Below, piece after piece: positions 36,302 through 45,411 of a stretch of 64,000 bases of DNA (position 1 is its first letter; each line of letters opens with the position of its first letter). A program made the translations under genes and the position numbers. The notes beneath the pieces were generated by a model. That model was not told the origin of the DNA, made no database searches, and worked only from the letters and a program-made list of their open reading frames with translations. The stretch is from Pseudomonas bananamidigenes (lineage in GTDB: Bacteria > Pseudomonadota > Gammaproteobacteria > Pseudomonadales > Pseudomonadaceae), in assembly GCF_001679645.1 (NCBI RefSeq), contig NZ_LRUN01000006.1:1-64000 (forward strand). The letters run 5' to 3'.

Positions 36302-36319
36302 TCGCTGCCCCAAAACAAC

Positions 36320-36423
36320 TGTGGGAGCGAGCTTGCTCGCGAATGCGGCCTGACAGTCAACATCAATGTTGAATGTGATGGCCTCTTCGTCGGATCGCCG
36401 CCCGGAGCAAGCTCGCTCCCACA
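36320..36423. repeat. REP pair between clsB and bglX
   Basis: TGTGGGAGCGAGCTTGCTCG and, inverted, GAGCAAGCTCGCTCCCACA. The spacer of about 60 bp includes CATCAATGTTGAATGTGATG. It separates convergent genes and may double as a terminator. Confidence 0.8.
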
Positions 36424-36444
36424 GGTTTTGCAGTGTGCCTACTG

Positions 36445-38736
36445 TTACAGCAATTCAAAGCTCTGCTGCGTCACATCCTGGGAATCCAGGCCGATCTGCA
36501 CGTTGAACTTGCCCGGCTCGGCGGCATATTTGAGCTGGGCGTTGTAGAACTTCAGGTCATCCTCGGTGATGGTGAAGTGCACGACTTTCTGTTCGCCGGC
36601 CTTGAGCATGATCTTCTGGAAGTTCTTCAGCTCCTTGACCGGGCGGATCATCGAACCGGTAACGTCCTGAATGTACAACTGCACCACGGTTTCGCCATCC
36701 CGCTTGCCGGTGTTCTTGACCATGACACTGGCGTCAAGCTTGCCGGTGGCGTTCAGGGTGGTCGACGACAGCGCCATGTCGCTCAGGCTGAAATCGGTGT
36801 AGCTCAGGCCGTAACCGAACGGAAACAGCGGACCTGTGGTGTCATCGAAATACTGCGAGGTGTAGTTGCCCGGTTTGCCCGGCGTGAAAGGCCGACCGAT
36901 GCTCAGGTGGTTGTAGTAAGTCGGGATCTGGCCCACCGAACGCGGGAATGTCACCGGCAGTTTGCCCGACGGGTTGTAGTCACCGAACAGCACGTCGGCG
37001 ATGGCGTTGCCGCCCTCTGTGCCGCTGAACCAGGTTTCCAGGATCGCGTCAGCCTGTTCCTTCTCCTGAAGGATCGTCAGCGGACGGCCGTTCATCAGCA
37101 CCAGCACCAGCGGCTTGCCGGTGGCTTTCAGAGCGCGGATCAGCTCCCGCTGATTTTCCGGAATGTTCAGGTCGGTGCGGCTCGACGATTCGTGAGACAT
37201 GCCACGGGATTCGCCCACGGCGGCAACCACCACGTCGGCCTCTTTGGCGGCTTTCACCGCTTCGTCGATCAATACGTTGGCCGGGCGCGGGTCATCGACC
37301 ACTTCCGGGGCATCGAAGTTGAGGAAGTTCAGGTAATCGAGGATCTTCTTGTCGCTGGTGATGTTGGCACCACGGGCGTAGATCAGGTTCGACTTGTCGC
37401 CGATCACATTGCTCATGCCGTCGAACAGGGTCACCGATTGCGCCGGACGACCGGCGGCGGCCCAGCTGCCCATCATGTCGATCGGCGCCTTGGCCAGCGG
37501 GCCGACCAGCGCGACTCTGGCGGTTTTCTTCAACGGCAGGGTTTCGTTACGGTTCGTCAGCAGCACCAGGCTGCGGCGGGCCACTTCACGTGCTTCGGCG
37601 CGGTGCAGGCGGCTGTCGGCGTAGGTGTCGGCCGGATCGTCTTCAGCCTTGCCGATGCGCAGGTACGGGTCCTTGAACAGGCCCATGTCGTACTTGGCGG
37701 CGAGGACTTCCCGCACGGCGTTGTCGATGTCTTTCTGTTCGATCTCGCCGGACTTGAGCAGCCCCGGCAGCTCTTTGCCGTACAGGGTGTCGTTCATGCT
37801 CATGTCGATGCCGGCCTTGATCGCCAGCTTCGCCGCTTCACGACCGTCGGCGGCCACGCCGTGCTTGATCAGTTCGAAGATCGCGCCGTGGTCGCTGACC
37901 GCCAGGCCCTTGAAGCCCCACTCCTTGCGCAGCAGGTCGTTCATCAGCCAGGTGTTGGCGGTGGCCGGGATGCCGTTGACCGAGTTCAGCGCGACCATCA
38001 CGCCACCGGCGCCGGCATCGATGGCGGCGCGGTACGGCGGCAGATAGTCCTGGTACATCTTCACCGGGCTCATGTCCACGGTGTTGTAGTCGCGACCGCC
38101 TTCGACCGCGCCGTACAGGGCGAAATGCTTGACGCTGGCCATGATGCTGTCGGCCGCGCTCGGCGTGTCGCCCTGATAGGCCTTGACCATCACTTTGGCG
38201 ATGCGCGAAGTCAGGTAGGTGTCTTCACCGAAACCTTCGGAACTGCGACCCCAGCGCGGGTCGCGGGAGATGTCGACCATCGGCGCGAAGGTGATGTCGA
38301 GGCTGTCGGCTGCGGCCTCTTTGGCGGCGATGCGCCCGGACTGGCCAATGGCATCCATGTCCCAGCTCGACGCCAGGGCCAGGGGAATCGGGAAAATCGT
38401 ACGGTGACCATGGATCACGTCGTACGCGAAAAACATCGGAATCTTCAGGCGGCTGCGCATCGCAGCGTCCTGCATCGGACGGTTTTCCGGGCGGGTGATC
38501 GAGTTGAACGTGCCACCGATGTTGCCGGCAGCGATCTCTTTGCGGATCAGCTCGCGGGGCATTTCCGGGCCGATGCTGATCAGGCGCAACTGGCCGATCT
38601 TCTCGTCGAGGGTCATTTGTTTCATCAGGTTACTGATGAACGCGTCCTTGTTTTCCAGAGGTACCGGGGTCGTGGCGGCCAGTACTTGATGACTGGCCAG
38701 ACTGACGAACAGGCCCAGCAAACACAGCTTCTTCAT
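36445..38736 (-). CDS. bglX: Periplasmic beta-glucosidase, glycoside hydrolase family 3
   Basis: Hydrolyses terminal beta-glucosidic bonds in the periplasm. The 763-aa product has a signal peptide (MKKLCLLGLFVSLASHQVLA), a GH3 barrel with KHFALYGAVEGGRDYN, the nucleophile region GLAVSDHGAIFELI (catalytic Asp), and the C-terminal GH3 sandwich and fibronectin-like domain (GYGLSYTDFSLSD). The ATG at 38736 is chosen over a TTG five codons earlier. It is a single transcription unit. Confidence 0.95.
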   Translation of the reverse strand: MKKLCLLGLFVSLASHQVLAATTPVPLENKDAFISNLMKQMTLDEKIGQLRLISIGPEMPRELIRKEIAAGNIGGTFNSITRPENRPMQDAAMRSRLKIPMFFAYDVIHGHRTIFPIPLALASSWDMDAIGQSGRIAAKEAAADSLDITFAPMVDISRDPRWGRSSEGFGEDTYLTSRIAKVMVKAYQGDTPSAADSIMASVKHFALYGAVEGGRDYNTVDMSPVKMYQDYLPPYRAAIDAGAGGVMVALNSVNGIPATANTWLMNDLLRKEWGFKGLAVSDHGAIFELIKHGVAADGREAAKLAIKAGIDMSMNDTLYGKELPGLLKSGEIEQKDIDNAVREVLAAKYDMGLFKDPYLRIGKAEDDPADTYADSRLHRAEAREVARRSLVLLTNRNETLPLKKTARVALVGPLAKAPIDMMGSWAAAGRPAQSVTLFDGMSNVIGDKSNLIYARGANITSDKKILDYLNFLNFDAPEVVDDPRPANVLIDEAVKAAKEADVVVAAVGESRGMSHESSSRTDLNIPENQRELIRALKATGKPLVLVLMNGRPLTILQEKEQADAILETWFSGTEGGNAIADVLFGDYNPSGKLPVTFPRSVGQIPTYYNHLSIGRPFTPGKPGNYTSQYFDDTTGPLFPFGYGLSYTDFSLSDMALSSTTLNATGKLDASVMVKNTGKRDGETVVQLYIQDVTGSMIRPVKELKNFQKIMLKAGEQKVVHFTITEDDLKFYNAQLKYAAEPGKFNVQIGLDSQDVTQQSFELL

Positions 38737-38996
38737 GAATAGTTTTCTCAAGGGCCTAAACGGCGTTACAACACCGGCCAGCCAAAATTTAGGGAGCGAC
38801 TATTGTTGTTCGGGTGCTGATTCAAAAAACGACAGCCGAATAGACGGCGCCAATGTCGGCGACGTGATCGCGCAGGGCCTCTTTTTAGCCCATCGGCCCG
38901 CTGCAATCCAGTGGCGCGGCTGATTATGTCCCGGGAGCCGGCCCGGAAGGTCCGGTGTGCGGTCATTCATGTCATGTGCAAGGGAGCTTCGAAACG

Positions 38997-39605
38997 ATGA
39001 ATGTCAGTCCTGTCTACCGCTCGCGCTTGCAGGTCGCCACCTTGCTGGTGCTGGCCATGCTGTTGACCGCTTGCGGCATCAACAACATTCCCACCCTCGA
39101 CGAGCAGGCCAAGGCCGCCTGGGGTCAGGTGCAGAACCAGTACCAGCGCCGCGCCGACCTGATCCCCAATCTGGTGGAAACCGTGAAGGGCTACGCGAAA
39201 CACGAAGAGGCCACCCTGACGGCGGTGGTCGAGGCCCGGGCGAAGGCAACGTCGATCCAGGTGGATGCCAGCACCCTCGACAACCCCGAAAAGCTCAAGC
39301 AGTTCCAGCAGGCGCAGGATCAACTGACCGGTGCCTTGAGCCGGTTGATGGTGGTGTCCGAGCGTTATCCGGACCTGAAGGCCAACCAGAATTTCCTCGC
39401 CCTGCAATCGCAACTTGAAGGCACGGAGAACCGCATCGCCGTGGCGCGCCGGGATTTCATTCTGGCGGTGCAGAAATACAACACCGAGATCCGCACCTTC
39501 CCTGGTCGCCTGTGGCACAGCGTGATGTACAGCGATCTGCCGATCCGCGAAACCTTCGAAGCCACCAGCCCCGGCGCGGACAAGGCCCCGGAAGTGAAGT
39601 TCTGA
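38997..39605 (+). CDS. lemA: LemA-family lipoprotein
   Basis: Membrane-anchored helical-bundle protein of 202 aa. The ATG at 38997 gives a lipoprotein signal with LLTACGIN. The body matches LemA: VQNQYQRRADLIPNLVETVKG, EEATLTAVVEARAKATS and FLALQSQLEGTENRIAVARRDF. The function of LemA is not settled. It lies 7 bp before the first TPM gene; the lemA-TPM-TPM order is common in proteobacteria. Confidence 0.92.
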   Translation: MNVSPVYRSRLQVATLLVLAMLLTACGINNIPTLDEQAKAAWGQVQNQYQRRADLIPNLVETVKGYAKHEEATLTAVVEARAKATSIQVDASTLDNPEKLKQFQQAQDQLTGALSRLMVVSERYPDLKANQNFLALQSQLEGTENRIAVARRDFILAVQKYNTEIRTFPGRLWHSVMYSDLPIRETFEATSPGADKAPEVKF

Positions 39606-39612
39606 GCCGGGG

Positions 39613-40371
39613 ATGCCCATGCGTGCGTTGAAGTGGGGCCTGGTGCTGATGCTGTGGCTGTTCGCGGTCAGCGCCCGGGCCGATTTGACCTTTCCGGCAT
39701 TGACCGGACGGGTGGTGGACGATGCGCAGATGATCGAGCCGTCGGTGCGCGCGCAACTGAGCCAGCAACTGCAGGCCCACGAACAGGCCACCGGCGAGCA
39801 ACTGGTGGTCGTGACGTTGCCGAACCTGCAAGGCGCCACTATCGAGGATTACGGCGTTGAACTCGGTCGGCACTGGGGCATCGGCCAGAAGGACAAGAAC
39901 AACGGCGCACTGTTGATCGTCGCCCGGGACGAGCGCAAGTTGCGTATCGAGGTCGGCTACGGGCTGGAGGACCGGCTGACCGATGCCCAGAGCTCGGTGA
40001 TCATCCATCAGGTGATCACACCGGCGTTCAAGACCGGTAATTTCAGCAAGGGCATCAGCGACGGCGTGGCGGCGATGCTGGTGGTGCTGGGCGGCAATCC
40101 GCTGGATGAACCGTCCACGGTGTACGAATCGTCTGGCGACCCTTCGGACGACTTTGTCTCGCGACACCCGGGAATATTCGTATTTCTGGTGATGTTGTTC
40201 ATCCTGACTGTTTTTGTCTGCCAGATGCTCGGTATCCTTCCCGCCGGCCGTGGTGGTTCCGGAGGAGGGGGCGGCTTCGGTGGCGGTGGTTTCGGCGGCG
40301 GCGGTGGAGGCGGGGGCTTCAGCGGCGGCGGTGGCAGTTTCGGCGGGGGCGGTTCCTCCGGCGGCTGGTGA
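39613..40371 (+). CDS. TPM-domain protein with Gly-rich tail, YgcG-like
   Basis: The 252-aa protein has a signal peptide (ending about ARA before DLTFPALTGRVVDDA), a TPM domain (residues 25-150; VVTLPNLQGATIEDYGVELG, NNGALLIVARDERKLRIEVGYGLE), one membrane helix (FVFLVMLFILTVFVC), and a tail of about 45 residues made almost only of glycine, serine and phenylalanine. The domain is often linked with photosystem or membrane protein quality control; here the role is unknown. An in-frame ATG at 39619 is an alternative start. Confidence 0.88.
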   Translation: MPMRALKWGLVLMLWLFAVSARADLTFPALTGRVVDDAQMIEPSVRAQLSQQLQAHEQATGEQLVVVTLPNLQGATIEDYGVELGRHWGIGQKDKNNGALLIVARDERKLRIEVGYGLEDRLTDAQSSVIIHQVITPAFKTGNFSKGISDGVAAMLVVLGGNPLDEPSTVYESSGDPSDDFVSRHPGIFVFLVMLFILTVFVCQMLGILPAGRGGSGGGGGFGGGGFGGGGGGGGFSGGGGSFGGGGSSGGW

Positions 40372-40399
40372 TAACAATAACGAGCGGGCATTTCACGAC

Positions 40400-41017
40400 A
40401 TGGCACTACTGACTGAACACGAACAACGCAAGGTCGCCGAGGCCATCGCCCGGGTCGAGCGCGACACTGACGCCGAACTGGTGACGGTGCTGGCGGCCCG
40501 CGCCGATGATTACGCGTACATTCCGTTGCTGTGGGCCAGTCTGCTGGCGCTGGTGGTGCCGGGCATTCTGCACTACCTGACCGGATGGCTGACGATGCAC
40601 AGTCTGTTGCTGGTGCAGTGGATCAGTTTTGTCTTGCTGTGCCTGGTGTTTCGCCTGCCCAGGGTCACCACTCATCTGGTCCCGCGCCACGTCCGGCACT
40701 GGCGCGCCTCGAACCTTGCGCGTCGGCAATTTCTCGAGCAGAACCTGCATCACACGGTGGGCGGCACCGGGATGCTGATTTTTGTCTGCGAGGCCGAGCG
40801 GTATGTGGAGATTCTGGTGGATGAAGGTATTTCCAGACGGCTGGACGACAGAAGCTGGGACGCGATTGTCGCGGCGTTTACCGAGCAGGTGCGTCAGGGC
40901 CAGACGTTGCAGGGCTTCGTCACTTGCATCGAGGCGTGCGGCGAGTTGCTCAAGGTGCATGTGCCGGTGACGCAGGTGCGCAATGAATTGCCGAATCGGT
41001 TGGTGGTGTTGGGATAA
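40400..41017 (+). CDS. Second TPM-domain protein, membrane-anchored
   Basis: The 205-aa protein starts MALLTEHEQRKVAEAIARVE, the TPM-domain start, with two hydrophobic segments (residues about 36-56 and 65-85), then the GTGMLIFVCEAERYVEILVDEGI segment of the domain and a helical end. No signal peptide is seen. It follows the first TPM gene by 28 bp and completes the lemA operon. Confidence 0.85.
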   Translation: MALLTEHEQRKVAEAIARVERDTDAELVTVLAARADDYAYIPLLWASLLALVVPGILHYLTGWLTMHSLLLVQWISFVLLCLVFRLPRVTTHLVPRHVRHWRASNLARRQFLEQNLHHTVGGTGMLIFVCEAERYVEILVDEGISRRLDDRSWDAIVAAFTEQVRQGQTLQGFVTCIEACGELLKVHVPVTQVRNELPNRLVVLG

Positions 41018-41107
41018 GCCGTTCGGGAAAATAGCCGTGCCCTCGAACGCCATCCCCCCTTAAACTAGCGGCCATTCCCGATTTGCCCGTCCGAGGCCGT
41101 TTTCTGC

Positions 41108-42316
41108 ATGTCTGCCACCGCCGTTTCCACCCCCGATCACCACGCCCGTTTCATCGAGTTGCTGCAAACCAGCCTCGAACAGAACGGTTTCATCAAACTG
41201 GTGCTGGCCAGGTACGTCGGCGAAGAAGCGGATCTGCAGCGGATCATCATCAAACCGGTGACGGTCAAGGCGCAGCCTAATCTGTCATTCGTCTATCGCT
41301 ACAAGACTCGCGACATCACCAAGAACCTGCCGCTGACCGAGGCGGTGGCGACGATTGCAGGGCTGCTGCCGGCGGCTTTCAAGAACGCGCATTTGCTGAC
41401 ATTGACGGATGAAGCCCAGCTCGAATACAGCAAAAAGGGCAAGAGCTCGCTGTTCATGAGCAAGCCCCAGCAATTGCGCGAAGTGCCGTCCGCCGGGCAC
41501 AACCGCGAGAAGAACCGCTTCCTTGAGTTGAGTCGCCCGTTCCTCAAGGATCTGGGCGTGACCAACGCGCAACACGAGCTGATTCCGGCGATGTCGCGCA
41601 AGTGGAAGCAGATCAACAAGTTCATCGAAGTCTTCAGCCATGCTTTGACGTCCTCGCCGCTGGCCCTGGACAAACCGGTGCGGGTGGCGGACTTCGGTTC
41701 GGGCAAGGGATACCTGACGTTCGCCATTCATGATTACTTGCGCAACACGTTGAAGGCCGAGGGCGAAGTCACCGGCGTCGAATTGCGCGAAGAGATGGTC
41801 AACCTGTGCAATGCCGCCGCGCAGAAGCTCGAGCATCCCGGGCTGGTGTTCAAATGCGGGGATGTGCGCAGCGTGGCGCCGAGCGAACTGGAGGTGATGA
41901 TCGCGCTGCATGCCTGCGACATCGCCACCGACTATGCGATCCACACCGGCATCCGCTCCGGCGCGTCGATCATCATGTGCTCGCCGTGCTGCCACAAACA
42001 GATCCGCTTGCAGATCCAGAGCCCGGCGCTGCTCAAGCCGATGCTGCAATACGGTTTGCACTTGGGCCAGCAGGCGGAAATGGTCACCGACAGCCTGCGC
42101 GCGCTGTTCCTTGAGGCCTGCGGTTACGAGACCAAGGTCTTCGAGTTCATCTCGCTGGAACACACCAACAAGAACAAGATGATCCTCGCCGTAAAGCGCG
42201 CCGAGCCGGTGGACCCGACTCAGCTGCTGGTGAAAATCCAGGAACTCAAGGCGTTCTACCACATCAGCGAGCATTGCCTGGAAACCCTGCTGCTCGCCGA
42301 TGGCCTGCTGGCTTGA
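41108..42316 (+). CDS. SAM-dependent methyltransferase of Methyltransf_32 type
   Basis: The 402-aa protein has an N-terminal region of about 180 residues of unknown fold and a class I methyltransferase domain: VADFGSGKGYLTFAIHDYL (SAM loop), VTGVELREEMVNLCN, CGDVRSVAP, LHACDIATDYAI and the cysteine-rich CSPCCHKQIR. The latter motif is typical of the family and could bind a nucleic acid or metal. The substrate is unknown. It stands alone, 91 bp after the TPM gene. Confidence 0.82.
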   Translation: MSATAVSTPDHHARFIELLQTSLEQNGFIKLVLARYVGEEADLQRIIIKPVTVKAQPNLSFVYRYKTRDITKNLPLTEAVATIAGLLPAAFKNAHLLTLTDEAQLEYSKKGKSSLFMSKPQQLREVPSAGHNREKNRFLELSRPFLKDLGVTNAQHELIPAMSRKWKQINKFIEVFSHALTSSPLALDKPVRVADFGSGKGYLTFAIHDYLRNTLKAEGEVTGVELREEMVNLCNAAAQKLEHPGLVFKCGDVRSVAPSELEVMIALHACDIATDYAIHTGIRSGASIIMCSPCCHKQIRLQIQSPALLKPMLQYGLHLGQQAEMVTDSLRALFLEACGYETKVFEFISLEHTNKNKMILAVKRAEPVDPTQLLVKIQELKAFYHISEHCLETLLLADGLLA

Positions 42317-42324
42317 CCTGGGCC

Positions 42325-42430
42325 CCTGTGGGGCGAGCTTGCTCCGGGCGGCGATCCGACGAAGGGGCCATAACAGGCGACATCATCGTTGACTGTCAGT
42401 CCGTCTTCGCGAGCAAGCTCGCTCCCACAT
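42325..42430. repeat. REP pair that overlaps the end of the EamA gene
   Basis: CTGTGGGGCGAGCTTGCTCC and, inverted, CGCGAGCAAGCTCGCTCCCA flank a spacer with the motif GACATCATCGTTGACTGTCA. The right arm lies inside the 3' end of the transporter gene at 42396. Confidence 0.78.
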
Positions 42431-43301
42431 GGGGTTTGATGGCGGTCTTGCGCCCGAGCATCACTGTCGCGATCACCCCGCAGGCGAACAGCCAGGTGAT
42501 CGGCTCCACGTGCTCACCAAAGAACAGCGCGGAAAAGGCGATGGTGAAGAAGATCTGCAACAGCTGGATCTGACTGACCCGGGCAATACCGCCCATGGCC
42601 AGCCCGGCGTACCAGGCGAAGAAGCCCAGAAACTGCGAAAACAGCGCGACGTAACCGAAGGCCCACCAGGTTTTCGCCGACACCGCGCCCTGATGCTGGA
42701 GCGCCAGGTACAGCACCGGGCCGATCAGCAGCGGCGTCGACAGCACCAGCGCCCAGCAGATCACCTGCCAGCCGCCCATCTCCTTGGCCAGGCGCCCGCC
42801 TTCGGCATAACCCAGACCGCCCACCGCAATCGCACCCAACATCAGCAAATCCCCGGCCTGAATGCTGCCGGCGCCGGTGTACAACGCATAACCCAGCACC
42901 AGCGCACTGCCCAACGCGGCGCAGGCCCAGAAGGCTTTCGATGGACGCTCATGGGACAGCCACGCCGCGTACAGCGCCACGCACAGCGGCTGCAAACCGT
43001 TGACCAGCGCGCCGTGGGACGCCGGCAAGGTCTGCATGGCCCACGCCGACAGCACCGGGAACCCGAGAATCACCCCGGCGATCACCAGGCTCAGACCTTT
43101 GATCTGTTTCCAGGTGGGCCACTTTTCCCGTCGCCACAACAGCAGCAATGCCGCCGGAATCGCCGCGAACAATGCGCGGCCCAGGCCGTTGAGCAACGGG
43201 TGCAGTTCCTGCACCACGATGCGGGTGAAGGGCAGGGTGAGGCTGAAGATCACAACGCCGAGCAGGCCCAGGGCCATGCCGGTGTTTTCGCGCGAAGACA
43301 T
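42396..43301 (-). CDS. EamA/DMT-superfamily transporter
   Basis: A ten-helix inner-membrane carrier of 301 aa with two EamA repeats (MALGLLGVVIFSLTLPFTR... and LLMLGAIAVGGLGYAEG...), and GFFAWYAGLAMGGIARVSQIQLL in the second half. I chose the ATG at 43301; an in-frame codon at 43352 would add unlikely sequence. The last residues, KPHVGASLLAKTD, are translated from a REP element, so the native stop was probably lost. The substrate is unknown. Confidence 0.85.
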   Translation of the reverse strand: MSSRENTGMALGLLGVVIFSLTLPFTRIVVQELHPLLNGLGRALFAAIPAALLLLWRREKWPTWKQIKGLSLVIAGVILGFPVLSAWAMQTLPASHGALVNGLQPLCVALYAAWLSHERPSKAFWACAALGSALVLGYALYTGAGSIQAGDLLMLGAIAVGGLGYAEGGRLAKEMGGWQVICWALVLSTPLLIGPVLYLALQHQGAVSAKTWWAFGYVALFSQFLGFFAWYAGLAMGGIARVSQIQLLQIFFTIAFSALFFGEHVEPITWLFACGVIATVMLGRKTAIKPHVGASLLAKTD

Positions 43302-43415
43302 GATGGCAACCAGATTCAAAGATGACAGGGAGGAAGCTTCATCTAGCCACAAACCTCGCGTTTCACGCTGTTACAGTCCTGCACAGAGTTAGCCGTACAG
43401 TTAGGGTAATGCCCG

Positions 43416-43443
43416 TTGCGAGGGAGCAAGCTCCCTCGCCACG
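43416..43443. repeat. Solo REP-like palindrome
   Basis: GAGGGAGCAAGCTCCCTC, a perfect palindrome, with GCC at the right side. It lies in the gap before the DJ-1-like gene. Confidence 0.7.
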
Positions 43444-43493
43444 AATTGGACTACTTTGAATACTCCTGTGCATTTACCAGAGGAGTCCTGTCC

Positions 43494-44075
43494 ATGGCCG
43501 CGAAAAAGATTCTGATGCTGGTCGGCGATTACGTCGAAGACTATGAAGTGATGGTGCCGTTCCAGGCCCTGCAAATGGTCGGGCACACCGTGCACGCCGT
43601 GTGCCCCGATAAAGCTGCCGGCAAGACCGTGCGCACCGCGATCCATGACTTCGAAGGGGACCAGACCTACAGCGAGAAACCCGGTCACCAGTTCGCCCTG
43701 AATTTCGATTTCGCCAGAGTCGATGCCAAGGATTACGACGCGCTGCTGATTCCAGGCGGGCGTGCGCCGGAATATCTGCGGCTGAACGAAAAGGTCCTGG
43801 AACTGGTGCGAGCCTTCGACAAGGCCGGCAAGCCGATTGCTGCCGTCTGTCACGGCGCGCAACTGCTGGCGGCGGCGGGGATTCTCGAAGGGCGGGAGTG
43901 CAGCGCCTATCCGGCCTGCGCACCGGAAGTGCGGCTGGCCGGTGGCACCTACATCGATATTCCGGTCACGGACGGTCATGTGCAGGGCAATCTGGCCACT
44001 GCGCCCGCCTGGCCGGCGCATCCAAAATGGCTGGCCGGGTTCCTGGGGTTGCTCGGGACTAAAATCACCCTGTGA
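43494..44075 (+). CDS. DJ-1/PfpI-family protein
   Basis: The 193-aa protein starts [18 protein letters not shown] (family motif) and has the nucleophile elbow [10 protein letters not shown] with its cysteine. The glutamate partner lies in VEDYEVMVP. Relatives act as glyoxalase III, deglycase-like or chaperone proteins; no single role can be read. The ATG at 43494 follows AGAGGAG. The frame is open from 43416, but that is REP sequence. Confidence 0.88.
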   Translation: MAAKKILMLVGDYVEDYEVMVPFQALQMVGHTVHAVCPDKAAGKTVRTAIHDFEGDQTYSEKPGHQFALNFDFARVDAKDYDALLIPGGRAPEYLRLNEKVLELVRAFDKAGKPIAAVCHGAQLLAAAGILEGRECSAYPACAPEVRLAGGTYIDIPVTDGHVQGNLATAPAWPAHPKWLAGFLGLLGTKITL

Positions 44076-44097
44076 TCCATCGACCAGGAGGCACAGC

Positions 44098-44442
44098 ATG
44101 TCCGGGTGGTATGAGTTGAGCAAAAGCAGCAACGGCCAGTTCAGGTTCGTACTGAAAGCGGCCAATGCCGAAACGATTCTGACCAGCGAGTTGTACACCT
44201 CCCACAGCGCTGCTGAAAACGGTATCGCTGCGGTGCAGGGCAACAGTCCGCTGGATGAGCGCTACGAGAAGAAAACGACGAAGGACGGGCATCCCTACTT
44301 CAATCTCAAGGCCGCCAATCACCAGATCATCGGCAGCAGCGAGTCCTATTCATCGGACGCGGCGTGTGCCAAGGGGATCGCCGCCGTGAAGAGCAACGGG
44401 CCGACGAAAGTGATCAAGGACAAAACCCTGCCGGTACTTTGA
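44098..44442 (+). CDS. DUF1508 (YegP-like) protein, two repeats
   Basis: The 114-aa protein is a tandem of two DUF1508 units: residues 4-55 (WYELSKSSNGQFRFVLKAAN) and 57-106 (RYEKKTTKDGHPYFNLKAAN). Each is followed by an SESY or SELYT segment and a helix with GIAAV. The family is small, cytoplasmic and of unknown role. It starts 22 bp after the DJ-1-like gene, preceded by CAGGAGG, and ends before a perfect REP hairpin. Confidence 0.88.
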   Translation: MSGWYELSKSSNGQFRFVLKAANAETILTSELYTSHSAAENGIAAVQGNSPLDERYEKKTTKDGHPYFNLKAANHQIIGSSESYSSDAACAKGIAAVKSNGPTKVIKDKTLPVL

Positions 44443-44453
44443 ATCCAGCACAA

Positions 44454-44487
44454 AACCCTGTGGGAGCAAGCTCGCTCCCACAGGGTT
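44454..44487. repeat. Perfect REP hairpin, possibly terminator
   Basis: AACCCTGTGGGAGC and GCTCCCACAGGGTT surround AAGCTC, directly between two convergent genes. No T-run is present, but the strong stem could stop transcription. Confidence 0.7.
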
Positions 44488-44504
44488 GATGTGTGGTTTA
44501 AAGA

Positions 44505-45386
44505 TCAGCTCAGGGTTTTGAGAATGCCCTGCAACTGGCTGCGCCCGGCCTCGTTCAACGGGAAGACCGGCAAGCGCGGATCGCCGGCTTCCAGATCGGT
44601 CAGGCGCAAACCTGCCTTGATCGTCGCCGGCAAACCGCCCTTGAGGATGAAATCCAGCAGCGGCAACTGGCGGTAAAACAATTCCCGTGCCTTGCCCAGA
44701 TCCCCCGCCAGCGTGGCTTCGTACAGATCCAGGTTGAGTTGCGGGATCAGGTTCGGCGCCGCGGTGCACCAGCCCTTGGCGCCAGCGGCGAACGCTTCCA
44801 GCGCCAGCGGGTTGCAGCCGTTGTAGAACGGCACCCGGCCTTCGCCGAGCAGTTGCAGCTTGTGCATGCGCTGGATGTCGCCGGTGCTCTCCTTGACCAT
44901 GGTCACGTTTTCCACATCGTTGACGATGCGCAGAATCAGCTCCACCGACATGTCGGTGCCGCTGGTGGCCGGGTTGTTGTAGAGCATGATCGGCACGCCG
45001 ATGCTGTCGCCGATGGCGCGGTAGTGGGCCAGGATTTCCGCTTCGGTGAGCTTCCAGTAGGACGCCGGCAACACCATCACCACGTCGGCGCCGTGGGCTT
45101 CGGCGAAGCGTGCCCGACGCACGGCTTTGGCGGTGGTCAGGTCGGAGACGCTGACCACGGTCGGTACCCGTCCGGCGACGTGTTTGATGCTGAACTCGGC
45201 GACCTGGTCCCACTCCGCATCGCTCAGGTAGGCGCCTTCGCCGGTGCTGCCCAGCGGTGCGATGGCGTGGACGCCACCGGCGATCAGACGATCGATCGAG
45301 CGGCCGAGGGCCGGCAGGTCAAGGCCTTCGCCATGGGCGCCGAACGGGGTGATGGTGTAGCCGATGATGCCGTGAATGTTGGTCAT
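44505..45386 (-). CDS. Dihydrodipicolinate synthase/N-acetylneuraminate lyase family protein
   Basis: Class I aldolase of 293 aa with a TIM barrel. The marks are GSTGEGAYLS (pyruvate carboxylate binding), the tyrosine in IMLYNNPATSG, and the Schiff-base lysine in TMVKESTGDI. It is not lysine-pathway DapA, to judge by context: it lies 25 bp after a class II aldolase-like gene under an XRE-cupin regulator. It probably makes or breaks a keto-acid in a catabolic route of unknown substrate. The ATG at 45386 follows GGAG. Confidence 0.85.
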   Translation of the reverse strand: MTNIHGIIGYTITPFGAHGEGLDLPALGRSIDRLIAGGVHAIAPLGSTGEGAYLSDAEWDQVAEFSIKHVAGRVPTVVSVSDLTTAKAVRRARFAEAHGADVVMVLPASYWKLTEAEILAHYRAIGDSIGVPIMLYNNPATSGTDMSVELILRIVNDVENVTMVKESTGDIQRMHKLQLLGEGRVPFYNGCNPLALEAFAAGAKGWCTAAPNLIPQLNLDLYEATLAGDLGKARELFYRQLPLLDFILKGGLPATIKAGLRLTDLEAGDPRLPVFPLNEAGRSQLQGILKTLS

Positions 45387-45411
45387 GTGAGTGCTCCGCA
45401 AGGATGGGGAT

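Noticed and set aside
36433..38742. 769-codon open frame on the plus strand opposite bglX
   Set aside because: Exact overlap with the beta-glucosidase on the other strand, which has signal peptide and catalytic motifs.
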